Assembly: GCA_018780805.1 (NCBI GenBank)
Contig: JADMJD010000013.1
Coordinates: forward strand, 47,479 to 105,435
DNA: 57,957 nt
Direction of reading: 5' to 3'
Source of the DNA: Rubrivivax sp.
GTDB lineage: Bacteria; Pseudomonadota; Gammaproteobacteria; Burkholderiales; Burkholderiaceae_C
Positions 51,623-57,957 of this stretch are shown piece after piece. Position 1 is the first letter of the stretch, and every line of letters starts with the position of its first letter. A model generated the notes under the pieces. That model had not been told where the DNA came from. It was given only the letters and a program-made list of their open reading frames with translations, and did not search any database. A program made the translations under genes and the position numbers.

Positions 51623-53013
51623 GCGCCACCGCCACGGTGTGTGACACCGCTGCCGCCGTCCGCAGTGGCAGCAGCACGGCACGCGCCGCGGTGCAGGCCA
51701 GCCTGGACCGCATCGCCGCCACCGAGCCACGCGTGAACGCCTTCACCGCGGTGCTGGCCGAACGTGCACTCAAACGTGCCGACCAGATCGACCGCCACAC
51801 GCAGCGTTCGCAGCTGCGCCTGGCCGGCGTGCCGTTTGCGGTGAAGAACCTGTTCGATGTGGCCGGTTTGCCCACGCTGGCCGGCTCCAAGATCGAGGCC
51901 ACCCGCGCCCCGGCGGCGCGTGACGCGCTGTTGGTGCGCCGGCTCGAAGCTGCGGGCGCGGTGCTGGTGGGCGCACTCAACATGGACGAGTACGCCTACG
52001 GTTTCACCACCGAAAACACACATGCCGGTGCCACACACAACCCGCACGACCTGACACGCATCAGCGGCGGCTCGTCCGGCGGCTCGGCGGCCGCCGTGGC
52101 CGCCGGCCAGGTGCCGCTGACACTGGGCTCGGACACCAACGGCTCGATCCGCGTGCCCTCGTCGCTGTGCGGCACCTTCGGCCTCAAACCCACCTTCGGC
52201 CGGCTGCCGCGCACCGGCTCCTACCCCTTCGTGGCCAGCCTGGACCACCTGGGCCCGTTTGCACGCAGCGTGGCCGACCTGGCGCTGGCCTACGACGTGA
52301 TGCAGGGCGCCGACGCCACCGACCCGGCCAACGCGCAGCGGCCGGTGGAAGCGGTGTCGCAGCAGCTGGACCAGGGCCTGGCCGGCCTGCGCATCGGTGT
52401 GCTGGGCGGTTGGTTCCGCGAGATGGCGCTGCCCGAGGGCCTGGCCGCGGTGGACCAGGTGGCCGAAGCCCTGGGCACCACCCGCCTGATCGAGTGGCCC
52501 GAGGTCGCACGGGCGCGCGCCGCGGCGTTTTTGATCACCTGCGCCGAAGGCAGCACGCTGCACCTGCCCGACCTGAAGGCCCGGCCGCAGGACTTCGACC
52601 CCCACACCCGCGAACGTTTCCTGGCCAACGCGCTGATCCCGGCCGCCTGGGTGGCGCAGGCACAGCGTGTGCGGCACTGGTTTGCACGCCGCGTGGCGCG
52701 CAGCTTTGAAACCGTGGACGTGGTGATCGCCCCAGCCACACCCTGCGTGGCGCCCGCCATCGGCACCGAGTGGCTGCAGATCGCCGGCCAGCGCCTGCCG
52801 GCGCGCGCCAGCATGGGCCTGCTCACCCAGCCGGTGTCCTGCATCGGGCTGCCGGTGGTGACGGTGCCGCTGTGGGGCCTGAACCCCGACGCACCGCACC
52901 TGCCGGTGGGTGTGCAGATCATCGCCGCGCCGTGGCGTGAAGACCTGGCGCTGCGGGTGGCTGCGGCGCTGGAAGCGCAAGGTGTGTGCAGCGCACCGGT
53001 GGCCACGTTGTGA
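51619..53013 (+). CDS. atzE: AtzE-family amidase (1-carboxybiuret hydrolase large subunit)
   Basis: 464 residues. Amidase-signature enzyme with K76 (F-A-V-K-N-L-F-D-V-A-G), cis-Ser 152 (S-G-G-S-S-G-G-S) and nucleophile S176 (D-T-N-G-S-I-R-V-P). AtzE with AtzG removes ammonia from 1-carboxybiuret, the product of cyanuric acid ring opening, to give 1,3-dicarboxyurea. Adjacent atzG and atzH genes make AtzE a better assignment than a general amidase or GatA. Start ATG overlaps atzG. A downstream ring-hydrolase (AtzD) is not visible, so the true substrate might differ from the s-triazine intermediate. Confidence 0.9.
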   Translation: MSATATVCDTAAAVRSGSSTARAAVQASLDRIAATEPRVNAFTAVLAERALKRADQIDRHTQRSQLRLAGVPFAVKNLFDVAGLPTLAGSKIEATRAPAARDALLVRRLEAAGAVLVGALNMDEYAYGFTTENTHAGATHNPHDLTRISGGSSGGSAAAVAAGQVPLTLGSDTNGSIRVPSSLCGTFGLKPTFGRLPRTGSYPFVASLDHLGPFARSVADLALAYDVMQGADATDPANAQRPVEAVSQQLDQGLAGLRIGVLGGWFREMALPEGLAAVDQVAEALGTTRLIEWPEVARARAAAFLITCAEGSTLHLPDLKARPQDFDPHTRERFLANALIPAAWVAQAQRVRHWFARRVARSFETVDVVIAPATPCVAPAIGTEWLQIAGQRLPARASMGLLTQPVSCIGLPVVTVPLWGLNPDAPHLPVGVQIIAAPWREDLALRVAAALEAQGVCSAPVATL

Positions 53014-53026
53014 GGGCGACGCTGTG

Positions 53027-53398
53027 ATGACCATCAACCAACCCGACGTGCACGCCGAGCTGAGCGCGGTGTTTGCCCGCTACGAAGACGCGCTGGTGAA
53101 CAACCGCGTGGACGTGCTGGACGAACTGTTCTGGGACAGCCCGCACACCGTGCGCTACGGCGTGGGCGAGAACCTGGTCGGCATCGCCGCCATCCGTGAA
53201 TTCCGCAATGCCCGGCCAGCCGCCGGCCTGGCCCGCACGCTGATGAACACCGTGATCACCACCTATGGCAATCACTGCGGCACCGCGATGACCGAGTTCC
53301 AGCGCAAGGGCAGCAGCAAAACCGGGCGCCAGAGCCAGACCTGGTGCCGCATCGACGGCCGCTGGGTCGTCGTGGCCGCGCATGTGAGCTTGTTGTGA
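53027..53398 (+). CDS. atzH: AtzH-like protein (DUF3225, NTF2/SnoaL-like fold)
   Basis: 123 residues, the usual size of AtzH-like proteins. Motifs include A-V-F-A-R-Y-E-D-A-L-V-N-N-R-V-D-V-L-D-E-L-F-W and G-R-W-V-V-V-A-A-H-V-S. AtzH has been described as a decarboxylating amidohydrolase acting on 1,3-dicarboxyurea, linking AtzEG to AtzF. It starts 13 nt after atzE. The ATG at 53027 directly follows a GTG codon and gives the conserved N-terminus. Its last codons lie in an 11-bp tandem repeat. Confidence 0.88.
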   Translation: MTINQPDVHAELSAVFARYEDALVNNRVDVLDELFWDSPHTVRYGVGENLVGIAAIREFRNARPAAGLARTLMNTVITTYGNHCGTAMTEFQRKGSSKTGRQSQTWCRIDGRWVVVAAHVSLL

Positions 53399-53411
53399 GC
53401 TTGTTGTGAGC
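53384..53411 (+). repeat. 11-bp tandem repeat at the end of atzH
   Basis: GTGAGCTTGTT occurs at 53384-53394 and again at 53395-53405, followed by GTGAGC (53406-53411). The atzH stop codon (53396-53398) lies in the second copy. Because the unit is 11 bp, a copy-number change would shift the reading frame only after the first in-frame TGA, so the protein end is probably unaffected. Confidence 0.85.
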
Positions 53412-53452
53412 CTTCTTTGATCCCCACCCGATACCCCCAAGGAGAGAGCGCG

Positions 53453-54577
53453 ATGAACGAGTCCCGTCTGATGTTGCCCCGCCGCCAGCTGCTGATCGGC
53501 TCGGCGCTTGCTGCTGTCACCGGCGCCGGCGCCTGGCGCAGTGCCTCGGCCCAGGCACCGCTGGTGATCGGCGTCATCTACGTCGGCCCCAAGGGCGACT
53601 TTGGCTACAACCAGGCCCAGGCCGCCGCCGCCGCCGCGCTGAAAAAACTGCCCGGCCTGAAGGTGGTGGAAGAAGAAAACGTGGCCGAGACCGTGGCGGT
53701 GCAGAAGACCATGGAATCGATGATTCGGCAGGACGGCGCGACCCTGGTCTTCCCCACGTCCTTCGGCTACTTCGACCCGCACATGCTGAAGATGGCCGAG
53801 AAGTACCCCAAGGTGCGTTTTGCGCATTGCGGCGGCATGTGGACGGCCGGCAAACACCCCACCAACACCAGCAGCTACTTCGGCTACATCGACGAGTGCC
53901 AGTACCTGGCAGGTGTCGTCGCGGGCTTCACCAGCAAGAGCAAGAAGCTGGGCTTCATCGCCGCCAAGCCGATCCCGCAGGTGCTGCGCAACATCAACGC
54001 CTTCACGATGGGCGCCCGTTCGGTGGACCCGACCATCACCACGCGGGTGATCTTCACCGGCGAGTGGTCCATGCCGGTGAAAGAAGCCGAAGCGTCGACC
54101 AGCCTGATCGACCAGGGGGTGGACGTGCTGACCTGCCATGTGGACAGCCCCAAGGTCATCATGGAGACGGCCGAAAAACGCGGGGTGTTCTGCACCGGTT
54201 ACCACGCCAGCCAGGCTGCGCTGGCGCCCAAGGGTTACCTCACGGGCGCCGAATGGGACTGGGCCACGCCCTATGGCGCGCAGGTCAAGGCGGCGCAGGC
54301 CGGCACACCGATGCCCAACCTGCTGCGTGGTGGTTTGAAGGACGGCTACGTGAAGATGTCGGCCTACGGCCCCGCCGTCAGTGCTGCAGCCAAGAAGAAG
54401 GCCGACGAGGTGAAGGCCGCAATGCTGAAGGGCGGCTACAGCATCTTCAAGGGCCCGCTGAAGGACAACAAGGGCGGCACCGTCATCGCCGCGGGCAAGA
54501 GCCTGGACCAGTTCGACGCCTCGCTGGAAGGCATGAACTACCTGGTCGAAGGTGTGATTGGTTCCATCCCCGGCTGA
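53453..54577 (+). CDS. BMP-family ABC solute-binding protein
   Basis: 374 residues. A twin-arginine-type signal (P-R-R-Q-L-L-I-G-S-A-L) is followed by the BMP (PnrA-like) fold: V-I-G-V-I-Y-V-G-P-K-G-D-F-G-Y-N-Q-A, then T-S-F-G-Y-F-D-P-H-M and K-K-L-G-F-I-A. BMP proteins bind purine or pyrimidine nucleosides and related ureides. It is followed by two matching permease genes, forming most of an importer. An AAGGAGAG ribosome site precedes the ATG at 53453. The setting with AtzEGH suggests uptake of a ureide or heterocycle nitrogen source. Confidence 0.92.
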   Translation: MNESRLMLPRRQLLIGSALAAVTGAGAWRSASAQAPLVIGVIYVGPKGDFGYNQAQAAAAAALKKLPGLKVVEEENVAETVAVQKTMESMIRQDGATLVFPTSFGYFDPHMLKMAEKYPKVRFAHCGGMWTAGKHPTNTSSYFGYIDECQYLAGVVAGFTSKSKKLGFIAAKPIPQVLRNINAFTMGARSVDPTITTRVIFTGEWSMPVKEAEASTSLIDQGVDVLTCHVDSPKVIMETAEKRGVFCTGYHASQAALAPKGYLTGAEWDWATPYGAQVKAAQAGTPMPNLLRGGLKDGYVKMSAYGPAVSAAAKKKADEVKAAMLKGGYSIFKGPLKDNKGGTVIAAGKSLDQFDASLEGMNYLVEGVIGSIPG

Positions 54578-54584
54578 GCCTGCC

Positions 54585-55619
54585 ATGCAGCGCCTGATCG
54601 ACGCCGCCCTGCCCGTGATCGCCGCGTTGGCGATCACGGTGGTGCTGTTTTCGGCGGCGGTGGCGCTGGCGGGCTTCGACCCGCTGGCGGTCTGGGCGCT
54701 GATCTACGCGGGTGGCTTCGGCGACAGCTTCGCGTGGCAGAACACACTCCAGCGCGCCGCGCCGCTGATGTTGACCGGCCTGGCGGTGGCGCTGCCGGCG
54801 CAGGCCGGGCGCGTGATCATCGGTGCCGAAGGTGCGCTGGTGCTGGGCGGCCTGGCGGCCGCGGCGCTGGGCACCACGGTCAGCGGCGGCAGCCCCTGGG
54901 TGGTCTGGCCCTTGATGGCACTGGCCGGCATGTTGGCCGGTGGCCTGTGGATCGCACTCGCCGGCTGGCTGCGTGAAAAACGCGAGGTCAACGAGACCAT
55001 TTCCAGCCTGCTGCTGGCCTTCATCGCCATCGCGCTCTTCAACCAGTGCGTGGAGACCGTGCTGCGCGATCCGGCCAGCCTGAACAAACCCTCCACGCTG
55101 CCGCTGCCCGATGCGCTGATGTTGCCACCCGTGCCCGGGCTGGATGTGCACTGGGGCCTGGTGGCCGGTGTGCTGCTGGCGCTGGTCGCGGCGGTAGTGA
55201 TGCGTTTCACCCCGCTGGGCCTGGCGCTGAAGGTGGCGGGGGGCAACCCGCGCACCGCCCTCGGTGTCGGCCTGCCGGTGGCCACGCTGACCATCGGTGC
55301 CTGTTTTGCCGGCGGCGCAGCCGCCGGCCTGGCCGGGGCCATCGAGGTGGCGGCGGTGCACGGCGCGGCCAACGGTTCCTTGATCGCGGGTTATGGCTAC
55401 AGCGGCATCCTGATCGCGTTTGCCGCACGTTTTTCGCCAGCCGGTGTGATACCGGTGGCGCTGCTGGTCGGTGGCATCGCGGCCAGCGGCAGCCTGTTGC
55501 AGCGGCGGCTGGGCTTGCCCGACGCGGCCGTCACGGTGCTGCTGGGTTTTGCCTTCGTGGCCTTGATCGGCTGCGAAACGCTGCGTGGGCGGTCGTTCTG
55601 GTCAAAGGGGCGAGCATGA
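54585..55619 (+). CDS. BMP-type ABC transporter permease, first
   Basis: 344 residues with about nine or ten transmembrane helices. It belongs to the branched-chain/ribose-type permease family used with BMP binding proteins; V-I-I-G-A-E-G-A-L-V-L-G-G is the conserved cytoplasmic motif. It starts 7 nt after the binding protein gene, where an ATP-binding gene would often be found. A 484-bp repeat-filled gap separates it from the second permease. Confidence 0.92.
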   Translation: MQRLIDAALPVIAALAITVVLFSAAVALAGFDPLAVWALIYAGGFGDSFAWQNTLQRAAPLMLTGLAVALPAQAGRVIIGAEGALVLGGLAAAALGTTVSGGSPWVVWPLMALAGMLAGGLWIALAGWLREKREVNETISSLLLAFIAIALFNQCVETVLRDPASLNKPSTLPLPDALMLPPVPGLDVHWGLVAGVLLALVAAVVMRFTPLGLALKVAGGNPRTALGVGLPVATLTIGACFAGGAAAGLAGAIEVAAVHGAANGSLIAGYGYSGILIAFAARFSPAGVIPVALLVGGIAASGSLLQRRLGLPDAAVTVLLGFAFVALIGCETLRGRSFWSKGRA

Positions 55620-55758
55620 GTCGGATGACTGATCTGGGCCCACGGCCGGCCTTCGTGGTCCGCGTGGCCAACAGCGCGAGTTTGTTGTGGCGTGATCGGG
55701 CCGGCGGGGCAGGCTGCGCCCTTCATGCCCGGGGCAGCGGCCCCGGGCGCTCGCCAGG

Positions 55759-55785
55759 CACAAACAGTCCACTGGACTGTTTGTG
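55759..55785. repeat. 27-bp near-complete palindrome
   Basis: CACAAACAGTCCA (55759-55771) and TGGACTGTTTGTG (55773-55785) are perfect reverse complements around a single C. It lies 140 nt after the first permease. It could be a protein-binding site or a strong transcript hairpin; no poly-T follows immediately. The AT content of the arms contrasts with the GC-rich surroundings. Confidence 0.85.
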
Positions 55786-55810
55786 TCCGGGCTCTCTCCC
55801 CCGCCACCGG

Positions 55811-56015
55811 CCTGCGGCCGCTGGCTCCTCCTTTACTTCCGGTCGCAGCCTGCGCCACCAGCCCGATCTGGCACCTTGCGTGGCGCTCGACATGGGCGCG
55901 CCACCGCTGTGCGCAGCCGAGGGTGGTGGGACCCCTTCCCCGGAAGTAAAGGAGCAGGAACGGGCGAAGCCCGGTCCGGGGGACATGGAGGGGAAGGGGT
56001 CCCGCCGCCCTCGGC
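55811..56015 (+). repeat. Structured interspersed repeat, copy A
   Basis: Two blocks. The first (55811-55845) contains CTCCTCCTTTACTT next to CGGCCGC. The second is a hairpin of 100 nt (55916-56015): outer stem GCCGAGGG/CCCTCGGC, inner stem GGGACCCCTTCCCC (55928-55941) with GGGGAAGGGGTCCC (55990-56003), and a loop of 48 nt with AAGTAAAGGAG and a GGGCGAAGCCC mini-hairpin. A homologous copy in reverse order and orientation occupies 57752-57957. The spacers between blocks also align. It resembles a MITE or REP-type element with selected secondary structure. Confidence 0.85.
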
Positions 56016-56103
56016 GACCGCCACCACTGCCCGCGCACGGACCTGTCCATGGAACTGCCAGAAGTAGACAGCCGACCTACATCAACCCGCAAGGAATCCA
56101 TTG

Positions 56104-57027
56104 ATGGACACCAGCACCCTCGGTTGGTGGGGCGTGCCGCTCGCGATCCTGGGCGGCGCCATCCGCGTCGGCACACCGTTGTTGTGGGTGAGCCTGGGCG
56201 AGACGGTGACGGAGAAGGCCGGGCGCATCAACCTGGGTCTGGAGGGCACGCTGTTGATGGGCGCGATGAGCGCCTACGGGGTGGCGCTGGCCAGCGGCAA
56301 CCCCTGGTTGGGCGTGCTGGCCGCGGCCCTCGTCGGCATGTTGATGGGCACGTTGCACGGCGCGCTGTGTTCGCTCACACGTGTCAACGACACGGCGATG
56401 GGCATCGCGCTGATGCTGGCCGGTTCGGGCCTGGCCTTCTGGCTGGGCAAACCGCTGATCCAGCCGGCGGCGCCCGACCTGCCGGCGATCGCGCTGGGTG
56501 CCTTCACGGACCAACCGGCGGTGCAGGCCGCACTCGCCATCAACCCGCTGTTTGCCATCGGCGTGGTGCTGGCTTTCATCGTGCACTGGGCGCTGAAGAA
56601 CACCCGCTTCGGGCTGCGATTGCGCGTGGTGGGCGACAGCGAAAACGCTGCGCGGGCGTTTGGCCTGATCCCCACCGTCTACCGCGTCGTGGCCACCGCC
56701 TTCGGTGGCGCATGTGCCGGGGTGGGCGGGGCGTCGCTGTCACTCGTCTACCCAGGGGCCTGGAGCGAGGCCCTGTCCAGCGGCCAGGGCGTGATGGCCG
56801 TCGCACTGGTGATCTTTGCGCGCTGGGACCCGCGGCGCTGCATCTGGGCCGGCCTGCTGTTCGGCGGCGCCAGCGCCATCAGCCCGGCGCTGCAGGCGCT
56901 GGGCTACAGCCAGGGTTATTACCTCTTCGGCGCCTTGCCCTACGTGCTGACGCTGGCGCTGCTGATAGGCCTGGGCAAACCCGGCCCCAGCCACGGCGCG
57001 CCGGGTGAACTGTCGTTGAACCGCTGA
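56104..57027 (+). CDS. BMP-type ABC transporter permease, second
   Basis: 307 residues with about eight to ten transmembrane helices. Conserved motif [13 protein letters not shown] places it as the second permease of a BMP-type nucleoside importer, partner of the gene at 54585. The ATG at 56104 follows a TTG and has an AAGGAA site about 8 nt upstream. It is cut off from its partner by the repeat region and lies 5 nt before the cysteine hydrolase gene. Confidence 0.92.
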   Translation: MDTSTLGWWGVPLAILGGAIRVGTPLLWVSLGETVTEKAGRINLGLEGTLLMGAMSAYGVALASGNPWLGVLAAALVGMLMGTLHGALCSLTRVNDTAMGIALMLAGSGLAFWLGKPLIQPAAPDLPAIALGAFTDQPAVQAALAINPLFAIGVVLAFIVHWALKNTRFGLRLRVVGDSENAARAFGLIPTVYRVVATAFGGACAGVGGASLSLVYPGAWSEALSSGQGVMAVALVIFARWDPRRCIWAGLLFGGASAISPALQALGYSQGYYLFGALPYVLTLALLIGLGKPGPSHGAPGELSLNR

Positions 57028-57032
57028 GCACG

Positions 57033-57719
57033 ATGAAGACGATCAACGCGAACCCCTACCCCTGGCCCTTCGACGGCGCCTGGAGCGCCGCCAACACGGC
57101 GCTGGTGGTCATCGACATGCAGACCGACTTCTGCGGCCATGGCGGGTATGTGGACCGCATGGGTTACGACCTGTCGCTGACCCGCGCGCCCATCGCCCCG
57201 ATCCGCGCGCTGCTGGAAGCTGCCCGCGCCCAGGCTGTGACGGTGGTCCACACCCGCGAAGGCCACCGCCCGGACCTCAGCGACCTGCCGGCCAACAAAC
57301 GCTGGCGCTCGCGGCGCATCGGCACCGACGGTGTCGGCATCGGCGACGACGGGCCCTGTGGCCGCATCCTGGTGCGTGGTGAACCCGGCTGGCAGATCAT
57401 CGATGAACTCGCCCCCATCGCGGGCGAGGTGGTGCTGGACAAACCCGGCAAGGGCAGTTTCTGCGCCACCGACCTGGAACTGATCCTGCACACGCGCGGC
57501 ATCCGTTACCTGGTGCTCACCGGCATCACCACCGACGTGTGTGTGCACACCACGATGCGCGAGGCCAACGACCGCGGCTTCGAATGCCTGATCGTCAGCG
57601 ACGCCACCGCCGCCACCGACCGCGGCAACCACGAGGCGGCGCTGAAGATGGTGACGATGCAAGGTGGGGTGTTTGGGGCGGTGGCGGCTTCGGCTGATGT
57701 TCTGGGGGCCTGGGATTGA
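57033..57719 (+). CDS. biuH: Isochorismatase-like cysteine hydrolase, probable biuret amidohydrolase
   Basis: 228 residues. The cysteine-hydrolase triad is complete: D28 in [10 protein letters not shown]137 in L-D-K-P-G-K-G-S-F and C170 in T-T-D-V-C-V-H-T-T. The K-to-C spacing of 33 matches biuret hydrolase. That enzyme converts biuret to allophanate, the substrate of AtzF encoded nearby, and biuret forms spontaneously from 1-carboxybiuret. The set therefore covers both the enzymatic and the side route. Related ureidoacrylate and carbamoyl hydrolases (RutB-type) are the main alternatives. It starts 5 nt after the second permease. Confidence 0.8.
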   Translation: MKTINANPYPWPFDGAWSAANTALVVIDMQTDFCGHGGYVDRMGYDLSLTRAPIAPIRALLEAARAQAVTVVHTREGHRPDLSDLPANKRWRSRRIGTDGVGIGDDGPCGRILVRGEPGWQIIDELAPIAGEVVLDKPGKGSFCATDLELILHTRGIRYLVLTGITTDVCVHTTMREANDRGFECLIVSDATAATDRGNHEAALKMVTMQGGVFGAVAASADVLGAWD

Positions 57720-57736
57720 CGATGCTGCTCTCGACT

Positions 57737-57957
57737 GTGACATCCGCGCGAGCCGAGGGCATGAAGCCCCCTCTTCCTTCCATGTCCCCCGGCTCGGGCT
57801 TCGCCCGACCCTCCTCCTTTACTTACAGGAAGAGGGGGCTTCACACCCTCGGCGGGCCACTTCGGTGGCGGGCACTCATGGCACGCCAATGCTGGCGCCG
57901 GCGCGGGCTGGCGGGGCACTGGCCGACCGCAAGTAAAGGAGGAGCCGGCGGCCGCAG
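57737..57957 (-). repeat. Structured interspersed repeat, copy B (runs off the window)
   Basis: Reverse-oriented homologue of the element at 55811-56015. The hairpin is at 57752-57853: outer stem GCCGAGGG/CCCTCGGC, inner stem GAAGCCCCCTCTTCC (57763-57777) with GGAAGAGGGGGCTTC (57828-57842). The loop of 50 nt holds the complement of AAGTAAAGGAGGAG and a CGGGC/GCCCG mini-hairpin. The second block, AAGTAAAGGAGGAG followed by GGCGGCCGCAG, is at 57931-57957 and may continue past the edge. No gene is seen after the hydrolase stop at 57719. Confidence 0.85.

Larger units (their letters stand above)
55620..56103. other. 484-bp intergenic region filled with repeats
   Basis: There is no credible gene here. 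It contains a 27-bp palindrome (55759-55785), a short repeat block (55811-55845) and a 100-nt hairpin element (55916-56015). Open frames across it are compositionally odd and run into repeat sequence. The same repeat blocks recur inverted after 57737. The second permease has an AAGGAA ribosome site just downstream of the region (about 56091-56096) and may have its own promoter here. Confidence 0.8.

Noticed and set aside
55616..56104. Small plus-strand gene starting at the ATG overlapping the first permease stop
   Set aside because: The frame runs through the palindrome and the structured repeat and ends at the second permease. The product is Pro/Arg/Gly rich with no motif, so it is most likely non-coding repeat sequence.
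55620..57957. Insertion sequence or prophage remnant at the right end
   Set aside because: No transposase, integrase or phage gene is seen. The repeats are short and structured, closer to MITE or REP-type elements.

Overview
The window is about 58 kb of very GC-rich, densely coded chromosome. Codon usage, PEP-CTERM sorting, Comamonadaceae-style GC-rich intergenic repeats and the gene families present all point to a betaproteobacterium of the order Burkholderiales (Comamonadaceae or the Rubrivivax/Leptothrix/Ideonella group). This placement is inference; there is no rRNA gene to confirm it. I see no tRNA, rRNA, CRISPR array, integrase or transposase.

Region 1 (1-27194). The first 26.5 kb is one uninterrupted reading frame that is already open at the window edge. 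It encodes at least 8,821 residues of a giant modular surface or secreted protein. In order it holds two RTX modules, about 17 CARDB units (one with a discoidin-like insertion), PPC-like and TIG-like domains, propeller-like segments, about nine cadherin/putative-Ig units, a dockerin-like EF-hand pair, a Big_2-like domain, an M15-type peptidase domain, a metzincin-type zinc protease domain and more cadherin-like domains. A small PEP-CTERM protein follows.

Region 2 (27239-38522). Seven genes lie head to tail with overlaps or gaps of at most 17 nt: a TolC-like outer membrane protein, a GAF-like/HlyD adaptor, a small secreted protein, a Kelch-like propeller protein, a PqqD-like/M50 protease/HlyD fusion, a short SecA paralogue and a second HlyD-type adaptor. 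There is no ABC exporter, so this is not an ordinary type I system. My main proposal is that it is a little-described export and processing machine for the giant protein, with the SecA paralogue as motor and the M50-HlyD fusion as inner-membrane component.

Region 3 (38539-43456). An Lrp/AsnC regulator is divergent from a fused indolepyruvate ferredoxin oxidoreductase. Two BON-domain lipoproteins follow on the minus strand.

Region 4 (43713-57957). This is a nitrogen-scavenging region: a NitT/TauT-type ABC transporter (binding protein, ATPase, permease), a nucleoside-deaminase-family enzyme, an isolated ureD, allophanate hydrolase (atzF), an orphan family 5 solute-binding protein, atzG-atzE-atzH, a BMP-type nucleoside-like ABC transporter without its ATPase gene, and a biuret-hydrolase-like cysteine hydrolase. 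Together AtzEG, AtzH, AtzF and the biuret-hydrolase-like enzyme would take biuret or carboxybiuret to ammonia and CO2; the ring-opening enzyme (AtzD/barbiturase family) is not in the window. Two inverted copies of a structured intergenic repeat flank the last permease and hydrolase. Their hairpin arms differ in sequence but keep perfect pairing.
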